From the NCBI GenBank assembly GCA_029779435.1, contig JAKPAM010000268.1, positions 1 through 55,050 of the forward strand: a stretch of 55,050 nucleotides of DNA, given 5' to 3'. A program made the translations under genes and the position numbers. Under the pieces are notes generated by a model that did not search any database, was not told the origin of the DNA, and worked only from the letters and a program-made list of their open reading frames with translations. How positions within the stretch are numbered: the first letter of the stretch is position 1; the number at the start of each line of letters is the position of its first letter. Positions 8,819-16,329 of the stretch are shown piece after piece. The stretch is from Pseudomonadota bacterium. Lineage in GTDB: Bacteria > Pseudomonadota > Gammaproteobacteria > Burkholderiales > Burkholderiaceae_E.

Positions 8819-10066
8819 GCCCTTGTCCTTCAGCGCCCGGATCTGTGCGTCGCTCAGGCCGGCCTCGCGCAGGATGTCGTCGGTGTCCTGGCCCAGCGTC
8901 GGCGCGGGGCGGCGCACGGCGGCCGGCGTTTCGCTGAACAGCGTGGTCGGGCGCACGGCGCGGATCGCGCCCTCGGTCGGATGCTCGCTGTGTTCGAACA
9001 GGCCGACGGCCTGGAGGTGCTCGTCGTCGAGCAGGTCGGCCAATCCACGCACCGGTGATGCCGGGATGTCGAGTTCCTCGCACACGCGCAGCCATTCGGC
9101 CGTCGTGCGTTGGCGGGTGATCGCGTGCATGTCGCGATACAGGTCGGCGACGTGCCGGTTGCGGGCGAAGCGGTCGGCCACCTGATACTTCTCGGCCAGT
9201 TCGGGGCGGCCCGCCATCTCGAAGAAGGCCTCCCAGTGACGCGCCGTGTACGGCAGCATCGCGATGTACCCGTCGCTCGTCGGCGCCGGCTTGCGGCCCG
9301 TGCCGAGGATGCGCGCATAGCCGGGGGGCGCCGTCGCCGGGTCGAACGTCAGTCCGCCCAGATGCTCGGCGAGCGTGAACGCGGTCATCGATTCGAGCAT
9401 CGGCACCTCGACGTACTGGCCCTGGCCGGTGCGCGCGTGATGGACGGTCGCCGCCAGCACCGCATTGGCCAGCAGGATGCCGCAGACCTTGTCGGCCAGC
9501 AGCGTCGGCACGTAGTCGGGCTTGCCGGCGATGCCGCCGATCAGGCCGGCCAGCCCGCAGGCGGCCTGGATGATGTCGTCGAACGCGGGCTTGTGGCGAT
9601 AAGGGCCGTCCTGGCCGAAGCCGGTCGCGACGCAGTAGACGATGTCGGGCTTGATCGCGCGCACGGCCTCGTAGCCGAGGCCGAGCCGCTCGATCGCCGG
9701 CACGCGCATGTTGTGCACGACGATGTCGACGGTGGCGATCAGCCGCTCGATCGTGCGCCGTCCCTCGTCGGATTTCAGGTCGATCGCGACCGACCGCTTG
9801 TTGCGGTTGATGGCCAGGAAGATCGAACTCATGCCCGCATGGCGCGAGACGCCGTTGGCGCGCATCAGGTCGCCTTCGAGGCCTTCGACCTTGATGATGT
9901 CGGCGCCCATGTCGCCAAGGATCTGCGTGGCGAGCGGGCCGAGCACGACGGCGGTCAAGTCCAGCACGCGCAGGCCGTGCAGCGGGCCGGTGCGCGGGGC
10001 GGCTTCGGCGGAACCGGCAGCCGCGGACGTCGTCGTGGATACCGGGGGAGCGGGGTGCTCGGCCAT
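7694..10066 (-). CDS. Family III CoA-transferase fused in frame to a Bug (TctC-like) receptor
   Basis: A single 790-residue frame. Residues ~25-420 are a CaiB/BaiF CoA-transferase (LRVLDLTAVVLGP, GDMGADIIKVE, and AFDDIIQ with the likely catalytic Asp). Residues ~480-790 are a periplasmic tripartite-tricarboxylate receptor (PIRIIVPFAAGSGSD, VENRPGG, DVPTM). Between them lie an Ala/Ser linker, ARRG, a hydrophobic stretch and ARAQ, that is, a complete internal export signal. The start at 10066 is preferred over 10090 because AAGGAG lies nine bases ahead. A GTG at 8818 (residue 417), preceded by AAGGA at 7 bases, could start the receptor independently. A cytosolic enzyme joined to a periplasmic protein is odd; loss of a stop codon is the simplest explanation. 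Confidence 0.85.
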   Translation of the reverse strand: MAEHPAPPVSTTTSAAAGSAEAAPRTGPLHGLRVLDLTAVVLGPLATQILGDMGADIIKVEGLEGDLMRANGVSRHAGMSSIFLAINRNKRSVAIDLKSDEGRRTIERLIATVDIVVHNMRVPAIERLGLGYEAVRAIKPDIVYCVATGFGQDGPYRHKPAFDDIIQAACGLAGLIGGIAGKPDYVPTLLADKVCGILLANAVLAATVHHARTGQGQYVEVPMLESMTAFTLAEHLGGLTFDPATAPPGYARILGTGRKPAPTSDGYIAMLPYTARHWEAFFEMAGRPELAEKYQVADRFARNRHVADLYRDMHAITRQRTTAEWLRVCEELDIPASPVRGLADLLDDEHLQAVGLFEHSEHPTEGAIRAVRPTTLFSETPAAVRRPAPTLGQDTDDILREAGLSDAQIRALKDKGVLRGAPAATPTAASASASAASSASAPSSSGARRGALGRLASLAALAGAAALGGRSSPARAQSPQPLSPTAIRALPPGDFPGKPIRIIVPFAAGSGSDTGSRFYGEQLSRLLGQPVLVENRPGGSGLVAIQAVKSAPADGHTIMLASNSPMTVNPVVMKSLPYDPFKDFRPVVGIARGAVGFITSGQSPYKTIREIVDDSRRTGRPLTIGTYSAGYQLVAAWLQTVTGAQITNVAYKGGAQIFTDLIGGQLDLGAVDFGGAAPMVKDGRIRALAMTADRRHRDFPDVPTMRDSGYPDFETYVWSSLYVRAETPDDITTKLVEAMQAVMASAESRDYMATQPAEPMAYRPDAMERFQRAEFERFKRVAAAANIQPQ

Positions 10067-10149
10067 CGGGGATGTCTCCTTCGCTGTCATGGGAGCGACG
10101 CTCGCATCACCTGGCGGCCGATGCGCGTGCTTTGGGCGAGTATATATAT

Positions 10150-10164
10150 TTGCTGTTCCAGCAA
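10150..10164. promoter_or_regulatory. Operator-like palindrome between divergent Bug/CoA-transferase units
   Basis: TTGCTG-TTC-CAGCAA is a perfect 6-3-6 palindrome within the only AT-rich island (10141-10180) of the 295-bp gap between the divergent CoA-transferase/Bug frame and the bug operon. It overlaps the -35 element of the rightward promoter, so a bound protein would block or position polymerase. The nearby TetR is one candidate ligand-responsive binder. The rest of the gap shows nothing else recognisable. Confidence 0.5.
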
Positions 10165-10178
10165 CAAGTAAGTATACT
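10150..10178 (+). promoter_or_regulatory. Sigma70-type promoter of the bug-bug-CoA-transferase operon
   Basis: TTGCTG (10150-10155) and TATACT (10173-10178) are separated by exactly 17 bp and point toward the bug gene at 10362. The leader would be about 175 nt. On the opposite strand a TTGCTG is also present, but its best -10 match (TATACT) is only 14 bp away, so leftward promotion is less convincing. Confidence 0.6.
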
Positions 10179-10361
10179 ACCCCGCGTTACGCCGACGGCG
10201 TCGCGGCGCGCATGCATGCTCGATGGCGAGTGCGCTTGCGGAGCGGACGAAGGCGCGCGCTCGTGCGGGGCAGGACGAAGCGAACGCGCACACGCGTGCG
10301 CGACGAACAGACGGATCGATCGGCGCGTTCCCCGCGCCGGATCGGCGAGGAGACGGCAAGC

Positions 10362-11429
10362 ATGGATCAGGATCGGATTTCCGGGGGGCGCCGGCGCGCC
10401 ATGCTCGGCGCGGTGGCGATGGCGGCGACGATGGCCTGCGGCCTGGCCGCGCAGGCCGGTCCGGCCGCCGCCCAATCGGCGAGCCCGTCGGTGACGTCTT
10501 CGGCGGCCGGGCATGCCGGCGCCGCGCCGGCGGCCGACTATCCGTCGCGTCCGATCAAGTTCCTCGTGCCGTTTCCGCCCGGCAGCGGCACCGATACGTC
10601 GGCGCGCTACTTCGGCAAGAAGATCAGCGAGATGACCGGCCAGCCGGTGGTCATCGAGAACCGCGCGGGCGGCAACGGCTTCATCGCCGTGCAGCAGGTG
10701 CTGTCGGCACCACCCGACGGTTACACGATCTTCATCGGCAGCAACTCGACGCTGTCGACCAACGCCGCGCTGTTCAAGAAGCTGCCTTATGACCCGGTCG
10801 GCGATTTCGCGCCGATCTCGGCGCTGGTCAAGGGACCGGCGCTGCTGATCGTGCCGCCGGACTCGCCGTACAAGACGCTGGCCGAATTCATCGACGCGGC
10901 GCGCAAGGCGCCGGGCAAGCTCAACTATGGCGCGGGCTCGGCCGGCTACCAGTTGATGGGCGAACTGTTCGCCGAGCGCACCGGCGTGCGGATGCAGCAC
11001 GTGCCGTACAAGGGCGCGTCCGACGCGGTGACGGCGGTCGCGGCGGGCAACGTCGATTTCTCGCCGGTCGACATCTCGGCCGCCATCGAACTGGCGCGCA
11101 ACGGCAAGCTGCGCGCGCTGGCCGTCGCATCGGACGCGCGTTCGCCGCAGTTGCCCGACGTGCCGACGGCCGTCGAGGCCGGCGCGCCCGGCTACACCGC
11201 GTACACCTGGGTGGCGGCGATGGCGCCGGCGCAGACGCCCGCGCCGGTGCTCGCCAGGCTGACCGAGTTGTTCGTCGCGATCGTCCAGCAACCCGAGACA
11301 CGCGAGTTCTATGCGCGCCAGGGTCAGGAGGTGGCACCCCCCGGGCCGGACTACCTGCGCACGTTCCAGCGCGACGAGATCGCGCTGTGGAAGCGGATCG
11401 CCGAGATCGCCAAGGTGCCGCTGCAGTGA
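10362..11429 (+). CDS. Bug-family (TctC-like) periplasmic solute receptor
   Basis: A 355-residue precursor. The signal region has RRR at 10-12, a hydrophobic stretch and a likely cleavage near residue 37 (AAAQ). The mature protein shows the family pattern: YPSRPIKFLVPFPPGSGTD, VIENRAGGNG, PYDPVGDF, VPYKGASDA and LPDVPTAVEAG. The start at 10362 follows AGGAGA by eight bases; the longer upstream frame is spurious. It is the first gene of a seven-gene operon. No TctA/TctB membrane subunits are in the window, so it is an orphan receptor. Ligand unknown; small carboxylates are typical for the family. Confidence 0.92.
   Translation: MDQDRISGGRRRAMLGAVAMAATMACGLAAQAGPAAAQSASPSVTSSAAGHAGAAPAADYPSRPIKFLVPFPPGSGTDTSARYFGKKISEMTGQPVVIENRAGGNGFIAVQQVLSAPPDGYTIFIGSNSTLSTNAALFKKLPYDPVGDFAPISALVKGPALLIVPPDSPYKTLAEFIDAARKAPGKLNYGAGSAGYQLMGELFAERTGVRMQHVPYKGASDAVTAVAAGNVDFSPVDISAAIELARNGKLRALAVASDARSPQLPDVPTAVEAGAPGYTAYTWVAAMAPAQTPAPVLARLTELFVAIVQQPETREFYARQGQEVAPPGPDYLRTFQRDEIALWKRIAEIAKVPLQ
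10665..10799. repeat. 135-bp tract identical to 11950-12084 (bug paralogue copy 1)
   Basis: Every base from 10665 to 10799 matches 11950-12084 in the next gene, and the match ends in mismatches at 10664/11949 and 10800/12085. The flanking parts of the two genes differ clearly, including the signal peptides. This points to recent gene conversion after an older tandem duplication. Confidence 0.85.
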
Positions 11430-11604
11430 TGCGGAATACCCGTCTTGCCCTAACGGGCGTGCTGGTTCATGCTCGGGAGCCCGCGTGGCGCGCCGACGAG
11501 CGTACCGACGAGCTCGATGCCCGGTCCGATGCCCGTCGCGGCGCGCCGTCCACGCGGCCATTCCCCATCTTGCCGTTCACAGAGATCCCAGGAGACGTCC
11601 CGGC

Positions 11605-12714
11605 ATGAAGCTCGCCCGTTCCGTTCGATCGCGCCTCTCTCTTTCCCTGTTCTCTCCTCGCTCCGTTTCTCCATCGCTTTCCCAAGCTCCATCGCTTTCC
11701 CGAGCGTTTCCGCGGTCGTTCTCGCAACCCAGGCGGCGCGCCGCGCGGCTGGCCGTCGCCATGGCCGGCGTGTGCCTGATGTCGTCGGCGCTGTGGCCGG
11801 CCCCGGTCCGCGCGGCCGACGACTATCCGTCGCGCCCGATCAAGTTCATCGTGCCGGTCCCGCCCGGCAGCGCGACCGATACGTCGGCGCGCTACTTCGG
11901 CAAGAAGCTGACCGAGATGACCGGCCAACCGGTGGTCATCGAGAACCGTGCGGGCGGCAACGGCTTCATCGCCGTGCAGCAGGTGCTGTCGGCACCACCC
12001 GACGGTTACACGATCTTCATCGGCAGCAACTCGACGCTGTCGACCAACGCCGCGCTGTTCAAGAAGCTGCCTTATGACCCGGTCAACGACTTCGTGCCGA
12101 TCACCGGGCTGATGCGCGGTCCGGCGCTGCTGATCGCGCCGCCGGATTCGCCGTACAAGACGCTGGCCGAGTTCGTCGACGCAGCGCGCAAGGCGCCGGG
12201 CAAGCTCAGCTATGGCGGGGGCTCGGCCGGCTATCAGTTGATGGGCGAGCACTTCGCCGAGGCGACCGGCACCAAGCTGCTGTACGTGCCTTACAAGGGC
12301 GCGTCGGATGCGGTGACGGCGGTCGCGGCGAGCAGCGTCGATTTCTCGCCTGTCGATGCGTCGGCGGCGCTCGAACTGGCGCGCAACGGCAAGGTGCGCG
12401 CGCTGGCGATCGCGGCCGACAAGCGCGCGCCCGCGCTGCCCGACGTGCCGACGGTGATGGAGGCGGGCGTCAAGGGGTTTACCGCTTATGTGTGGGTGGC
12501 CGCGGTGGCGCCGGCCAGGACGCCGCAGCCGATCGTCGACAAGTTGACCAAGCTGTTCGTCGAGATCGTCGCGCTGCCCGAGACCCAGGCGTTCTACCAG
12601 CGCTCCGGCGGCGAGGCGTCGCCGCCCGGTCCCGAGTTCTTCCGCAAGTTCCAGCAGGACGAGATCGCGCTGTGGAAGCGCATCGTCGCCGTCGCGAAGG
12701 TCGAGCAGCAATGA
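11605..12714 (+). CDS. Bug-family (TctC-like) periplasmic solute receptor, tandem paralogue
   Basis: A 369-residue precursor highly similar to the preceding receptor (PIKFIVPVPPGSATD, VIENRAGGNG, VPYKGASDA, LPDVPTVMEAG). AGGAGA lies nine bases before the ATG at 11605. The export signal is unusually long: about 50 residues of Ser/Arg/Leu/Phe low complexity before the hydrophobic core, then cleavage near residue 70 (VRAA). Part of this extension comes from an 18-bp tandem duplication. Translation may instead begin nearer the hydrophobic core. It overlaps the CoA-transferase start by ATGA. The 175-bp gap before it holds nothing recognisable. Confidence 0.9.
   Translation: MKLARSVRSRLSLSLFSPRSVSPSLSQAPSLSRAFPRSFSQPRRRAARLAVAMAGVCLMSSALWPAPVRAADDYPSRPIKFIVPVPPGSATDTSARYFGKKLTEMTGQPVVIENRAGGNGFIAVQQVLSAPPDGYTIFIGSNSTLSTNAALFKKLPYDPVNDFVPITGLMRGPALLIAPPDSPYKTLAEFVDAARKAPGKLSYGGGSAGYQLMGEHFAEATGTKLLYVPYKGASDAVTAVAASSVDFSPVDASAALELARNGKVRALAIAADKRAPALPDVPTVMEAGVKGFTAYVWVAAVAPARTPQPIVDKLTKLFVEIVALPETQAFYQRSGGEASPPGPEFFRKFQQDEIALWKRIVAVAKVEQQ
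11670..11705. repeat. 18-bp tandem direct repeat in the receptor signal region
   Basis: Bases 11670-11687 and 11688-11705 match at 17 of 18 positions. The repeat encodes part of the Ser/Phe-rich N-terminal extension (APSLSRAF-like) of the second Bug receptor, probably from replication slippage. Confidence 0.7.
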
Positions 12715-13916
12715 GCGGTGCGCTGGACGGGGTTCGTGTCGTCGACCTGACGACGGTATTGATGGGGCCGTTCGCCACGCAGTTGCTCGGCGACATGGGC
12801 GCCGACGTCATCAAGGTCGAATCCCCGTCGGGTGACTCCAGCCGCGGCATCGGCCCGGGCAGCAGCCCGGGCATGGGCGGCGGCTTCCTGCACGTCAACC
12901 GCAACAAGCGCGGCATCGTCCTCGACCTGAAGACGCCGGACGGTCACGCGGCGCTGCTGGCGCTGGCGGCTCGCGCCGACGTGCTCGTCTACAACGTGCG
13001 TCCGCAGGCGATGGCGCGGCTGGACCTGGGCTACGAGCGCCTGTCGGCGATCAATCCGCGGCTGATCTACGTCGGCGTGTTCGGCTACGGGCAGGACGGC
13101 CCTTATGCTCCGCGGCCCGCTTATGACGACCTGATCCAGGGCGTGCTGGGCCTGCCGTCGCTGGTGGCGGAGGTCGGCGACGGCGTGCCGCGCTACGTGC
13201 CGCTGGCCTTCGTCGACCGCACGGTCGGGCTGGCGGCCGTCAACGCCGTGTGCGCCGCGCTGTACCGGCGCGAGAAGACCGGCGTCGGCCAGCGCGTCGA
13301 CGTGCCGATGTTCGAGACCATGGTGCCGGTGATGCTCGGCGAGCACATGGGCGGCGCCACGTTCGTGCCGCCCAAGGGGGAGCCGGGCTACCCGCGGCTG
13401 CTGGCGCGCGAGCGCACGCCGTTCCCGACCGCGGACGGCTACCTCTGCGCGCTGATCTACAACGACAAGCAATGGCGCAGCTTCTTCAAGATGATCGGCC
13501 GGCCCGAGGATTTCGACGCTGATCCGAGGCTGGCCAACATCACCGTGCGCACGCAGAACATCGCCGACCTGTACGCGATGGTGGCCGACGTGATGCGCAC
13601 CGACACGACGGCCAACTGGCAGCGCCGGCTCGACGAGGCCGACATCCCGGCCACGCCGCTGCATACGCTCGATTCATTGATGCACGACCCGCACCTGCAG
13701 GCCGTGCGCTATTTCCGCGTGCACGAGCACCCGAGCGAAGGCCCGATCGTGCAGATGGAGCCGTGCGGCACCTGGTCCGAGTCGCCGGCGTCGATCCGCC
13801 GGCTGGCGCCGCGCCATGGCGAGCACAGCGCCGAGGTGCTGCGCGAGATCGGTTATGACGACGATACGATTCGCCGCATGGCCGAGGCGGGCGTCACGCG
13901 CCTGGGCGGCGCCTGA
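12711..13916 (+). CDS. CaiB/BaiF family III CoA-transferase
   Basis: A 401-residue cytoplasmic enzyme moving CoA between acyl-CoA and a free acid. It has the N-terminal VRVVDLTTVLMGPFATQLLGDMG and DVIKVE motifs, and the catalytic region AYDDLIQ with D139/D140 (Asp of the family III anhydride mechanism). It is normal length, ending GVTRLGGA, and is the useful comparison for the fused CoA-transferase at 7694-10066. The ATG overlaps the upstream receptor stop (ATGA), so the two are translationally coupled. A receptor next to a CoA-transferase suggests import followed by CoA activation of the same compound. Confidence 0.93.
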   Translation: MSGALDGVRVVDLTTVLMGPFATQLLGDMGADVIKVESPSGDSSRGIGPGSSPGMGGGFLHVNRNKRGIVLDLKTPDGHAALLALAARADVLVYNVRPQAMARLDLGYERLSAINPRLIYVGVFGYGQDGPYAPRPAYDDLIQGVLGLPSLVAEVGDGVPRYVPLAFVDRTVGLAAVNAVCAALYRREKTGVGQRVDVPMFETMVPVMLGEHMGGATFVPPKGEPGYPRLLARERTPFPTADGYLCALIYNDKQWRSFFKMIGRPEDFDADPRLANITVRTQNIADLYAMVADVMRTDTTANWQRRLDEADIPATPLHTLDSLMHDPHLQAVRYFRVHEHPSEGPIVQMEPCGTWSESPASIRRLAPRHGEHSAEVLREIGYDDDTIRRMAEAGVTRLGGA

Positions 13917-13968
13917 GCATCCGAGGCACGCGCCCCGACCCGACCCGATTCACCGAGAGGACATCCCC

Positions 13969-15108
13969 ATGCAGACCATCGACATCAGTCCCTGCACGCT
14001 GGACGAGCGCTGCGAGGCGCTGCGCGCCGAGGTGCGCGCATTCATCGCCGAGCACATCGGCAAGTACTCGCCCGCGATCCGCGCGCGCAACTGGGCGGGC
14101 GGCGACCCCGAGTGGAGCCGGATGATGGGCGAGCGCGGCTGGATCGGCATGACCTGGCCCAAGCGCTACGGCGGCCACGAGCGCTCGTCGCTCGAACGCT
14201 ACGTCGTGCTCGAGGAGATGCTGTCGGCCGGTGCGCCGGTAGGGGCGCACTGGATCGCCGACCGGCAGAGCGCGCCGTTGCTGATGCGCTATTCGCCGGA
14301 CGTGCTGGCGCCGCGCATCGTGCCCGAGATCGTCAAGGGCAGCACGTACTTCTGCATCGGCATGAGCGAACCGGACTCGGGCTCGGACCTGGCGTCGATC
14401 CGCACGCGCGCGTCGAAGATCGACGGCGGCTGGGTCATCAACGGCAGCAAGCTGTGGACGTCGGGCGCGCACTATGCGAAGTACATGATCGCGCTGGTGC
14501 GCACCGAGGCCAAGAGCGACAACCGCCACGCCGGCATGTCGCAGTTCCTGATCGACATGAACACGCCGGGCGTCACGCATCGCCCGATCCGCAACATGAT
14601 CGGCGACCACGATTTCAACGAGGTGTTCCTCGAGAACGTCGAGGTGCCCGACGAGAACCTGATCGGCAACCCTGGCGATGGCTGGCATCAGGTGACGGCC
14701 GAGCTGTCGTTCGAGCGCAGCGGTCCCGAGCGCTACCTGAGCTGCTCGCAACTGCTGTTCGAGATGCTCGATGCTGCCGAGACATCGGATCCGCGGCATC
14801 GCGTCGAACTGGGCCGGCTGACGGCCCGTTACGCGACGATGCGCCAGATGTCGCTGGGCGTGGCGGGCATGCTGCATCGGGGCGAGAACCCGTCGCTGCC
14901 GGCGTCGGTGGTCAAGGATCTGGGCGCGCTGCTCGAGCAGGGCATGCCCGACATCGCGCACGACCTGTTCGGCGGCCGGATCACGCCCGATTCGTCGCTC
15001 GACCAGGTGCTGGCCTACCTGGCGCAGGCCAACGTGTCGTTCTCGATGCGCGGCGGCACGCGAGAGATCCTGCGCGGCATCATCGCGCGCGGCCTGGGGC
15101 TGCGCTGA
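13969..15108 (+). CDS. Acyl-CoA dehydrogenase (alpha-type)
   Basis: A 379-residue flavoenzyme with the FAD-binding motif GMSEPDSGSDLASIRTRA, the HDFNEVFLENVEVPDENLIG segment and the C-terminal MRGGTREILRG that replaces GGSNEIQR in this branch. GAGAGGAC precedes the ATG at 13969. It is followed after 38 bp by a second dehydrogenase, the same tandem arrangement as at 1334-3704. It probably acts on the acyl-CoA formed by the upstream CoA-transferase. Substrate unresolved. Confidence 0.92.
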   Translation: MQTIDISPCTLDERCEALRAEVRAFIAEHIGKYSPAIRARNWAGGDPEWSRMMGERGWIGMTWPKRYGGHERSSLERYVVLEEMLSAGAPVGAHWIADRQSAPLLMRYSPDVLAPRIVPEIVKGSTYFCIGMSEPDSGSDLASIRTRASKIDGGWVINGSKLWTSGAHYAKYMIALVRTEAKSDNRHAGMSQFLIDMNTPGVTHRPIRNMIGDHDFNEVFLENVEVPDENLIGNPGDGWHQVTAELSFERSGPERYLSCSQLLFEMLDAAETSDPRHRVELGRLTARYATMRQMSLGVAGMLHRGENPSLPASVVKDLGALLEQGMPDIAHDLFGGRITPDSSLDQVLAYLAQANVSFSMRGGTREILRGIIARGLGLR

Positions 15109-15146
15109 GCGTCCGACCTCACAATCGCCGAATCAAGGAATCCGCA

Positions 15147-16259
15147 ATGAATCAGACGACCGTGAATGAAACGCAGGCGATGATCGCCGAGAGTGCGCAG
15201 CGCCTGTTCTCCGAGAACGTCGATCGCAAGCTGCTCGATGCGTTCGAGGAAGGGCAGTGGCCGGCCAGGCTCTGGGAGCTGGCCCGCGACAGCGGCTTCG
15301 CGCAGGCGACGGCCAGCGAGGCGGCCGGCGGCATCGACGCGACCTGGTCCGACGTCTATCCGGTGCTGCGCGGCATCGGTTACTGGCAGGTGCCGCTGCC
15401 GCTGGCCGAGACATTGGTCGCGGCGTGGCTGCTGTCGCGCGCGGGCTTGCCGGTGCCGGCCGGCCCGATGACGATCATCGAGGCGGGCCGCGACAACGAC
15501 CTGCAATTGACGCGCGACGGTGCCGGCGTGGCGATCTCCGGCGAGGCCCGGCGCGTGCCTTATGGCCGCTATGCCGAGCATCTGCTGGTGTCCGGCAGCG
15601 TCGGCGGCCAGCCGGTGATCGCACTGGTCGACGCCGCCCAGGCGGGCGCCGCGCTGTCGGTGGCGCCGGGCGTCAACATCGCGCGCGAGCCGAGCGATAC
15701 CGTCACGTTCCGCAACGCCAAGGCGGCTAGCGCCGACTGGTCGTTGCCCGGTCTGGCCCAGCCGGTCTGGACGCTGGGCGCGCTGGTGCGCAGCGCGGCG
15801 ATCGTCGGTGCGCTCGAATCGGCGCTCGAGCAGGCGGTCGCCTACGCGAACGAACGCGTGCAGTTCGGCAAGCCGATCGGCAAGAACCAGGCGGTGCAGC
15901 AGTCGCTCGCGCAACTGGCCGGCGAGACGGCCGCCGCACGGATGGCCACGCTGATCGCGATCGGCTCTGCGCCCGACGCCGCGGCCCGCGACATCGGCGC
16001 CACGGTGTTCGATACCGCGGTCGCCAAGGTGCGCGCCGGCGAGGCGGCCAGCAAGGCGACGTCGATCGCCCACCAGGTCCACGGCGCGATCGGCTTCACT
16101 TATGAACACTCGCTGCACTATGCGACGCGCCGGCTGTGGTCGTGGCGCGCCGAGTTCGGCAGCGATGCGCAATGGGCCGAGCGGCTCGGCCAGGCGGCGA
16201 TCGAGGCGCGCGCGGCCGGCTTCTGGGCCGGCCTGACCGAGCGCGCGCTGATCGTTTGA
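15147..16259 (+). CDS. Acyl-CoA dehydrogenase (beta-type)
   Basis: A 370-residue acyl-CoA dehydrogenase-fold protein. Its C-terminal half has VQFGKPIGKNQAVQQ and HQVHGAIGFTYEH, with E320 the likely catalytic base. The N-terminal half is shorter and divergent and lacks a clear SEP.SGSD loop, so it probably needs the preceding gene product to complete the FAD/active site (alpha2-beta2 model, inferred). AAGGAA lies before the ATG at 15147. It is fifth in the bug operon. Confidence 0.9.
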   Translation: MNQTTVNETQAMIAESAQRLFSENVDRKLLDAFEEGQWPARLWELARDSGFAQATASEAAGGIDATWSDVYPVLRGIGYWQVPLPLAETLVAAWLLSRAGLPVPAGPMTIIEAGRDNDLQLTRDGAGVAISGEARRVPYGRYAEHLLVSGSVGGQPVIALVDAAQAGAALSVAPGVNIAREPSDTVTFRNAKAASADWSLPGLAQPVWTLGALVRSAAIVGALESALEQAVAYANERVQFGKPIGKNQAVQQSLAQLAGETAAARMATLIAIGSAPDAAARDIGATVFDTAVAKVRAGEAASKATSIAHQVHGAIGFTYEHSLHYATRRLWSWRAEFGSDAQWAERLGQAAIEARAAGFWAGLTERALIV

Positions 16260-16329
16260 ATTTCTCGAATCCCCTATTGAACCCCTTATCGAACCCTTAA
16301 CCTCACCGAACACCGCAAGAGGCACACGC

